In this document: piece by piece, positions 58,267-64,000 of the stretch
How the letters are laid out: the number at the start of each line of letters is the position of its first letter
How positions within the stretch are numbered: the stretch's first letter is position 1
Source: Micromussa lordhowensis
Taxonomy: Eukaryota; Cnidaria; Anthozoa; Scleractinia; Lobophylliidae
Reading direction: 5' to 3'
DNA length: 64,000 bases
Assembly (NCBI GenBank): GCA_964020085.1
Contig: OZ026608.1
Location: 19,170,444 to 19,234,443, forward strand
Position numbers and translations under genes: made by a program
The notes under the pieces: generated by a model
The model's input: only the letters and a program-made list of their open reading frames with translations
What the model was told of the DNA's origin: nothing
The model's database searches: none

Positions 58267-59002
58267 AAGCGTTCTTGTGCATTGTTTGTGCTTTAGATCG
58301 TAATGAGTCGGTCATATTGGTATTTTTGGGTCTGTCGGCGAGGTTTGATACGGTGGACTATTCTCTTCTAGTGACAAGGCTGTCTACTTGTTTTGGTTTT
58401 CAAGGAACTGTGCTTAAGTGGCTGAAATCATACCTGTCTTCACGTAAGCTGTTTGTTTAAGTCGTTAATAGTTATTATTCACAACGTGCATTGAAGTGTG
58501 GTGTCCCTCAGGGATCAGTTCTGGGCCCTTTGTTGTATTTGTTATACACATCACCTATTGCTGACATAATAAATGATCATGGACTATCATACCATCTATA
58601 TGCTGACGACACTCAATTATATATTACCTTAAATCTATCAGCTTGAATGATATCCAACAAGTGAAGTTGAGAGTGGAATGCTGTGTGAGGGACATTGATG
58701 AATGGATGATAAGAAACTACCTTAAACTGAACCAGGATAAAACAGACCTTGTAGTCATTAGTTCCAGATTCCATCCTATGCCTGACATCGGTCACATTAC
58801 TGTTGGTTCTGGGTGCATTGCACCTTGTGACTCTGTTCGTAATTTAGGGGTTCAGTTTGATAGCATATTTAGTTTTGAGGAGCACATTAAGAACACTTGT
58901 AAATCATCATTCTATCATTTGAGAGATATTGCTAAAATCCGCAAGTACTTAAGTCAAGATACATGTGAAATCTTAGTCCATGCATTTATTAGTTCGAAAC
59001 TT
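58267..59002 (+). pseudogene. LINE reverse transcriptase, upstream part (CR1/L2-type)
   Basis: The sequence joins the finger gene's 3' region without transition. Motifs: a D-x-V-D block (SARFDTVDYSLL), [22 protein letters not shown] and, after a frame change, a thumb part (motif NYLKLNQDKTD) to ISSKL. A TAA near 58458 and a frameshift near 58640 inactivate it. It continues at 62925 beyond the inserted compound element. It belongs to a different LINE family from the one at 43320. Confidence 0.8.
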
Positions 59003-59277
59003 CAATCGGCGACATAATTAGTTGACACATTGTCTTTCCATAGCACTTGTAGTGCACCAATTAACACCACTCTTTTAATCGCGCAAAAAATTGTGGAAAA
59101 GACCCCGCTCCCCAATTCAATGTTGCTTGTTTATTCCTCAAGATCACAGCAATTGCGGTGCAACATTGTTTGGGGGTGAGGGGGGCTGACATGAGAAGCT
59201 AGGAGGGCAAAAGGGGATCAAAGTGACGAAATTGGGTGTTAGAAAGGGGAATGTGTCAACAATTTTGTCGCTGATTG
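59003..59277. repeat. Left 275-bp direct repeat with inverted termini
   Basis: Has about 28-bp terminal inverted repeats (inner motif GTTGACACATT/AATGTGTCAAC) and an internal CAATGTTGC/GCAACATTG pair. It matches the right copy throughout except for one A in a homopolymer. On its own it looks like a miniature inverted-repeat element. Confidence 0.85.
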
Positions 59278-59477
59278 TCCGAAGTGCAATAGTTGAAATG
59301 GCTTGAAAATACAGCTTCATCAGGAGTCTTTTGTCTTACGATGTAATCTACCCCATGGGTACTTTCGATTTATTCCGGTGGATAATTGGCAGTAATTAGG
59401 AAACGACAATGATAGGTGATTATGTAATTTTGTGGTGACGTGATAAAGGCGTTGAGAACTTGAAAAAATTGGTGCAA

Positions 59478-60574
59478 TATGGTTTTCCAAGGGAAAATCC
59501 CAGATGAAACTCGAGCATTTGTCCGCATTGCAAAAAAGTATAGAGGTATGAGACAAAGTGAAATTATGGAGAGGTGTGGTGTTAGTCGGTCCACGGTTTA
59601 TAGGATTTTGAAAGGAGTAAACATAATGCAAAGAAGTCGCGCGCGACACAAAAGGAAATTAGCAGGAAGACCTCGGAAATTGAGCGGCCGTCAGGAACGT
59701 CTCCTTTTAAGGCAGATCAGCACTTTACGCGAGGAAGACGGGAATTTCACCGTAAAAAGGTTAATGGAAAGAGCGGGTTTGAACATGAGGGAAGTTTCCT
59801 GTCGCACCGTGCAACGGTTCCTTCGTTCACATGGCTATCGCTACTTGAATAGTAGAAAGAAGGGCGTGTTACTGAACACAGACTTCAAAAGACGCGTACA
59901 ATTTGCAAAAGCAATGAGGAAAGACTACAACAGTAGTGTTTGGACGGAAAAAAATTGCCTTTTACGTAGATGGGGTGAGTTTTATTCACAAATATAACCC
60001 CTACGATCAAGCACGCGCTCCCAAAGGAAAGATATGGCGTAGGCCCCAGGAAGGATTAGCTCGCGGATGTACAGCGAAGGGTGCGCACTGCGGATCAGGA
60101 GGGCGCTTAGTGAAGTTTTTTGTTGCAATTAGCTACGGGAAAGGAGTTATTCTTTGTGAACAATACAACTCCTTAAACGGAAGATACTTTAAGACACTCA
60201 TTGAACGCGAGTTCCAGCGTATGTTTCGAGAATCGCAGAAAGCTTCTAAGTTGTTTATTCAAGATGGCGACCCGAGTCAGAACAGTGCACTGGCTCGTGC
60301 TGCATTGAAGAGAGTAGGCGCAAAGCTACTAGCTATTCCCCCACGTAGTCCGGATCTAAATCCGATTGAAAACATATTCAACATCGTTAAAATAATATAA
60401 GAAGCAGATGCTATCAAAAAGAACATCAGCTATGAGACGTACGAACAATTTTCAGAACGCATTGTAGAAACATTCAAAAAGCTTGATCATACTTTAATTG
60501 ATAGAACAATCGCATCAATGAACAAGAGAATTGATGCAATCATTGGCAACAAAGGTTCACGTACCAAATATTGA
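59478..60574 (+). pseudogene. Tc1-like (DD34E) transposase, frameshifted
   Basis: From ATG 59479: a helix-turn-helix (MRQSEIMERCGVSRSTVYRI), an AT-hook-like basic GRPRKLSG, and a second HTH to about residue 120. Then the catalytic domain: Asp in FYVDGVSF, Asp in FIQDGDPSQN, and Glu 34 residues further in DLNPIEN. The frame changes in a 7-A run at about 59947-59953, between HTH and catalytic parts, and TAA at 60398-60400 interrupts the last part, which continues to 60574. The family cuts and pastes at TA; here the outer flanks are TT, so this enzyme may not be the one that placed the element. It points away from the left direct repeat. Confidence 0.8.
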
Positions 60575-60833
60575 TAACCGCTAACTAAAACCTCTGAAAT
60601 GTCTTGTTATGGATACCGTGACATTAAGTATAGAAGTTTAAGTTTTGCGTGACAAGAAGGTGTGACATTCTAACAATGTTACGTGATGTGCAATGAACAG
60701 TTTCTTTTCATGGTATTTCTTCTTCATATTTATATTAGAATATGAAATTCAGATGTGCAGCATGTTGATGTAATGTCTTTGCAATTAACAACCCATTAAA
60801 AGAGTTGGAAAAAAGTGTAGAGTATTAGTTTGA

Positions 60834-60928
60834 ACGATTAACCACGATTAACCACAGGAATAAACAATACACATTCCTTGGCTTTTTTTTACGCTCATGG
60901 TTAATCGTGGTTAATCGTGGTTAATCGT
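60834..60928. promoter_or_regulatory. Iteron block with central hairpin, origin-like
   Basis: Three exact head-to-tail copies of GGTTAATCGT (60899-60928) face two exact inverted copies (60834-60853), so 20 bp can pair. In the 45-base gap a smaller hairpin AGGAAT/ATTCCT (60856-60861 and 60873-60878) carries an 11-base loop. It ends 6 bp before the Rep frame's last codons. Rep initiators of small circular replicons bind such iterons beside a nicked stem-loop; the role here is inferred. Confidence 0.5.
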
Positions 60929-60934
60929 CCGCTT

Positions 60935-62373
60935 TTACAGATGCTCGTCCCCCCGTTGTCCCAAAATCAAGGTGGCAAAGCATTTCCCACAAGGAAGCAG
61001 TTGTTTTTGCTTTTCTTGCGGGATTTGTGCGTGGAAACGAAATATTTTCCACCGCACATTCATCATTTCTGTTTCTTTCTCGTCCAGTGCCCCGTTCTTA
61101 ACAAAAACAATTGGATTCTTTCCAGTGGCAAAAATCGGGGTATCTACAGTAAAAGCGATGTCTTTAGCGTAATGAGATTTAGGAGCTGGTAGGTGCACAA
61201 GCTGCCCTTCCAAAAGAAGTAAAAAATCATGCCATTGTATAACAGACGGTGTCCATTTGAAGTCATTTAAAAACATAATCTCCGCCTTCTCTGCTCCCAC
61301 TCAAGCGAAACTTGTAGAGGCTGGGTTCGAAAATGTCTCGTAAATAACATTCAGTGGGTCAAGCAAAAATGTTTTACCACAATTAGCTACTCCGACAATC
61401 ATAATATTTCTGTATTTTCCACGACCCTTGTCTAAAAGCTCATAAACTTGCTCGGCAAAATAGCTCTCTTCAACTCCGTTTCGCTCTAACACTTCGCGCG
61501 CACAGACTAACCAATCACCGTTACAGTTCTCCACACATTCTCCCAGTCTTGCCTCTTGTAATAGCTGTAACCTACTCTTCCTTTGCCGTTCAAGAGTTTT
61601 CTGCGCATCTTCCATTTCCCAGGCCGACTCTAAAATTTCAGCAACCACCTTAGAACCTCTGTTGATAATAAACTCCGCAATGTCAGTTTTACCTTCTAAT
61701 TTCTGTTCACGCGCAAGCGCCAGCAACTCAGTTCTCGTTTTAATCCTTTTAGCCACGACGATTTCAGACAATTCGTAGGAAGACATTCGTTAATTCTTTC
61801 TTTTCTCACTGTTCTGAAAGCGCTCGTTCTTGTCAACACTCTCAAGGTCAGCTTCATCATTATCACATAATGTGTCTTCTTCATTCAATGCCAACGACCG
61901 CTTTTTTCTTCGCCTAGAGTGGTTAGTAGCAGAGGCCAGAGTCGTTCTCGGTGGATGGTCATTCGTTAGATCTGGATGACCAAAGCTCTGGATAAACCCT
62001 GAATCTTCCTTTGTCACATATTGCCATGCACTGTAGTAGTTCGCGTGAATCGCGGAGAAATGAACAGAAATCCCAAAATTCTCAAGCAACGATCTCTTGC
62101 TCTGGAGCCATCTTTGATTTTTGTTTAATTTGATCGCTATGTGATAATGGATTCCTGAACAACTTTCGCTGGTGTGCAATTGAAAGAAAACAATACCGCC
62201 TGCACAAAAGACTCTCTTGTTGGGAATCTACCTTGATCTGCACGGCTGTACGTTATCAAATACACTTGCCTTACAGTACGTGAGTCAAGCTCCTCTTCTT
62301 GACTTTCTAATATGTCATTTTCACTTTCTTTAGAGCAAAAACCATCAGAATCATACGCTTTCTGCAAGTCCAT
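60935..62373 (-). pseudogene. HUH Rep endonuclease + superfamily 3 helicase, decayed
   Basis: Read from 62373 leftward. The N-terminal part has a motif-1-like YLITYS. Further on are the HUH motif (H-Y-H in IHYHIAIKL) and a tyrosine motif region (YSAWQYVTKED). The helicase part shows Walker A (GVANCGKT), Walker B (EIMFLNDF) and a motif-C-like IFATGKNP. Breaks: a frame change with apparent loss of residues just before the HUH motif (about 62150), TAA at 61790-61792 between the two domains, and TGA at 61301-61303 between Walker A and Walker B. The domain pair is that of replication initiators of CRESS-DNA viruses, parvovirus-like agents and related transposons; which group it descends from cannot be told by eye. 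It faces away from the right direct repeat and converges with the transposase. Confidence 0.75.
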
Positions 62374-62648
62374 CTTTTAAGATCTTCGCACAGAAATGCA
62401 GATAAGAATTCTGTAACCAAACAACGAAAATATAACAAATTTTTTCGTGGTGTCCGGACGACATACTTGTTAATTTAATCAGTGAATTTTCAACTAATAC
62501 CCAAATAATTTCTCCAAACTATATTTTGAAATATATTTTACCCACTTAGAGCATATCAATTTTCTTTGTACTCCAAAGAATAAGATCTGAAGGGTTTGTC
62601 GTTTTTTCCCAAACACGAATAGCAAAAGGGCAACAAATCGGTCTCAGA
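62374..62648. other. Rep 5' region
   Basis: About 275 bp between the Rep start and the right direct repeat, AT-rich, no frame. It probably contained the Rep promoter. Confidence 0.4.
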
Positions 62649-62924
62649 CAATCGGCGACATAATTAGTTGACACATTGTCTTTCCATAGCACTTGTAGTG
62701 CACCAATTAACACCACTCTTTTAATCGCGCAAAAAAATTGTGGAAAAGACCCCGCTCCCCAATTCAATGTTGCTTGTTTATTCCTCAAGATCACAGCAAT
62801 TGCGGTGCAACATTGTTTGGGGGTGAGGGGGGCTGACATGAGAAGCTAGGAGGGCAAAAGGGGATCAAAGTGACGAAATTGGGTGTTAGAAAGGGGAATG
62901 TGTCAACAATTTTGTCGCTGATTG
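62649..62924. repeat. Right 276-bp direct repeat with inverted termini
   Basis: Same orientation as the left copy. The inner flank (CTCAGA) does not match the inner flank of the left copy (TCCGAAG), while the outer flanks share TT, so the pair behaves as ends of one insertion. Confidence 0.85.
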
Positions 62925-63524
62925 TTGATCACTGTAATTCCTTATTACATGGCCTTCCTAAGTATCTGTTAGCTAGACTACAGGCAGTTCAGAATGCCGC
63001 AGCTCGTGTTGTCACACTGACACCGAAGCATGATCATATAACTCCTATTTTAATTAATCTTCATTGGTTACTAGTTGAGTTTAGACTAACTTTTAATTAA
63101 AGTCCTTTCATTGGTATACAGTCCCTTCATGGCCTTGCACCTTATTATATTTCTGACCTTTTGAATTTCAAAACATACTCTAGGTCATTGCGTTCTTCAT
63201 GTAAAGAATACTTAGTGATTCCAAGAAGCAGATTGAAAACATATGGAATGACTTACCTCTAGAGCTTAGGAAATGTGCTTCAGTGGCAACTTTTAAGCAA
63301 TCCCTTAAAACTTTTTTATTTAAGTTAGCATAAGACTATGAGATTCCTTTTGTTTAAGATGTTTTTGATTTATATAGTAGATAACTTAGGCTATATTTAA
63401 ATATATTGTATATTGTAGATATTTTATAATTTAGATTTTTCATAATTAGATAGCGCTTTGGACAATTATTGGATTTTAGCGCTATATAAATAAAATTATT
63501 ATTAATATTATTAATTATTATTCT
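62925..63524 (+). pseudogene. LINE downstream part and 3' tail
   Basis: Picks up the LINE at DHCNSLLHGLPKYL and continues through LQAVQNAAARVV, a stop after FRLTFN, and LHGLAPYYISDLL to a 3' end with TTTTAGCGCTATATAAATAAA and an ATT-rich tail (63484-63524), typical of CR1/L2-type 3' ends. Rejoins the part ending at 59002. Confidence 0.8.
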
Positions 63525-64000
63525 ACAATGGCAAAATCAATGAAATGTTTATAATAGTACAAAAGTAGCTTGCCTTCCAGTTCATGCCAGTACTGGGGAT
63601 CAAAGGGGATTCTTTCTATTGACATTCCCTTCTTGATGTACACCACAAAATCACACCACTTGGTACCCGTAATTCCCATTTGACCTTGTACCTGTGCATA
63701 ATAGGGATGGGTAATTTTTAGTTTACACTGTCCATCGACGCTTTCACAACAGAAGTTGCTGTCTGAGCAAGCATCTAGTGGCGTTACAAGAAACTTCGTC
63801 TCAGAACATTTTACTTCGAGTAATCCAAACGGTTCTGTGCAACCTGGATCGATTACTTTCCCGTCAGGCGTACAGGCCACAGTTAGTTCTTTTTGGGACA
63901 CAACAAGGCCACATTTATAAACGTCAACTGGAATTGATCTATTGTTCATATGCTTCATGTAGGCATGTATTGCTTCTGGCTCGCACTTAATCCCGTGGCG
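63518..64000 (-). CDS. YqaJ-type nuclease, unit F, cut by window edge
   Basis: Open from the right edge to 63518. Visible: the Asp in TPDGKVID, E-x-K in GLLEVKCS (Ser for the usual Pro after Cys), YYAQVQGQMG and TKWCDFVVY. The last residues are replaced: the LINE tail meets the gene after FAIVE, so the natural end is lost and the stop comes from LINE sequence. It lacks the 2-bp insertion of A, C and D. The N-terminal half lies beyond the window. Confidence 0.75.
   Translation of the reverse strand, partial: RHGIKCEPEAIHAYMKHMNNRSIPVDVYKCGLVVSQKELTVACTPDGKVIDPGCTEPFGLLEVKCSETKFLVTPLDACSDSNFCCESVDGQCKLKITHPYYAQVQGQMGITGTKWCDFVVYIKKGMSIERIPFDPQYWHELEGKLLLYYYKHFIDFAIVE

Larger units (their letters stand above)
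59003..62924. mobile_element. Compound Rep/Tc1 element with 275-bp direct repeats
   Basis: A 3922-bp insertion in the LINE between ISSKL and DHCNSLL codons, with TT on both sides (59001-59002 and 62925-62926) where one TT is expected. Both ends are 275/276-bp direct repeats. Each repeat itself begins CAATCGGCGACATAATTAG and ends with the inverse of a near-identical sequence. Between them lie a Tc1-like transposase pseudogene (+) and a Rep/SF3-helicase pseudogene (-), convergent, with an iteron-hairpin block between their 3' ends. I do not know a named family with this plan. Confidence 0.7.

Noticed and set aside
59003..62924. LTR retrotransposon or endogenous retrovirus, because of the direct repeats
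   Set aside because: No gag, protease, integrase or primer-binding site; the repeats begin CAATC and end GATTG instead of TG...CA and have inverted ends.
1..64000. tRNA or rRNA genes
   Set aside because: I saw no cloverleaf with A and B boxes and no rRNA-like stretch; a computed scan could still find a short one.

Overview
The window is nuclear DNA of a repeat-rich metazoan, most likely an anthozoan cnidarian such as a stony coral or sea anemone. The evidence is AT-rich spacer, short GT-AG introns, tandem C2H2 zinc-finger genes, and a mix of ISL2EU-type, Kolobok-type, Tc1-type and CR1/L2-type elements. This taxonomic call is inference; no marker gene is present.

Layout. The backbone is a head-to-tail array of about 10-kb units. 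Each unit is an ISL2EU-type transposon (THAP-HTH-DDE transposase on +, YqaJ-type nuclease on -), then a conserved non-coding spacer with a possible 5' exon, then an intron-preceded single-exon C2H2 zinc-finger gene. Units A (1058-10684), B (10685-20766), C (20767-36892), D (36893-48206) and E (48207-58266) are present, plus a fragment F at the right edge (63525-64000). The zinc-finger genes start at 9182, 18621 (interrupted by a stop), 34788, 46522 and 57026 and carry 10, 10, 17, 12 and 10 fingers. A diverged THAP transposase fragment runs leftward off the left edge (1-805).

Interruptions. Unit A carries a 741-bp ATCGAT-rich terminal-inverted-repeat element. Unit B has lost the transposon body and carries foldbacks and a 626-bp palindromic element. 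Unit C carries a 6.2-kb Kolobok-like element with TTAA target duplications. Its 11-exon transposase reads intact through canonical splice sites, and it has a second, convergent 3-exon gene whose C-terminus resembles the P2X7 'ballast' domain. Unit D carries a decayed LINE, and unit E a 308-bp element with a 6-bp target duplication.

Right end. After unit E lies a CR1/L2-type LINE (58267-63524) interrupted by a 3.9-kb compound element (59003-62924). Two nearly identical 275-bp direct repeats, each with its own inverted ends, flank a decayed Tc1-like transposase and a decayed, oppositely oriented HUH-Rep/SF3-helicase gene. A block of exact 10-bp iterons around a small hairpin lies between their 3' ends. 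The ambisense plan resembles a small circular replicon and is the most unusual object here.

Working together. The ISL2EU transposase and nuclease would mobilise that element, but every transposase copy here is broken, while nuclease frames persist in C, D, E and F. Amplification of the zinc-finger genes appears to come from segmental tandem duplication and conversion rather than transposition.
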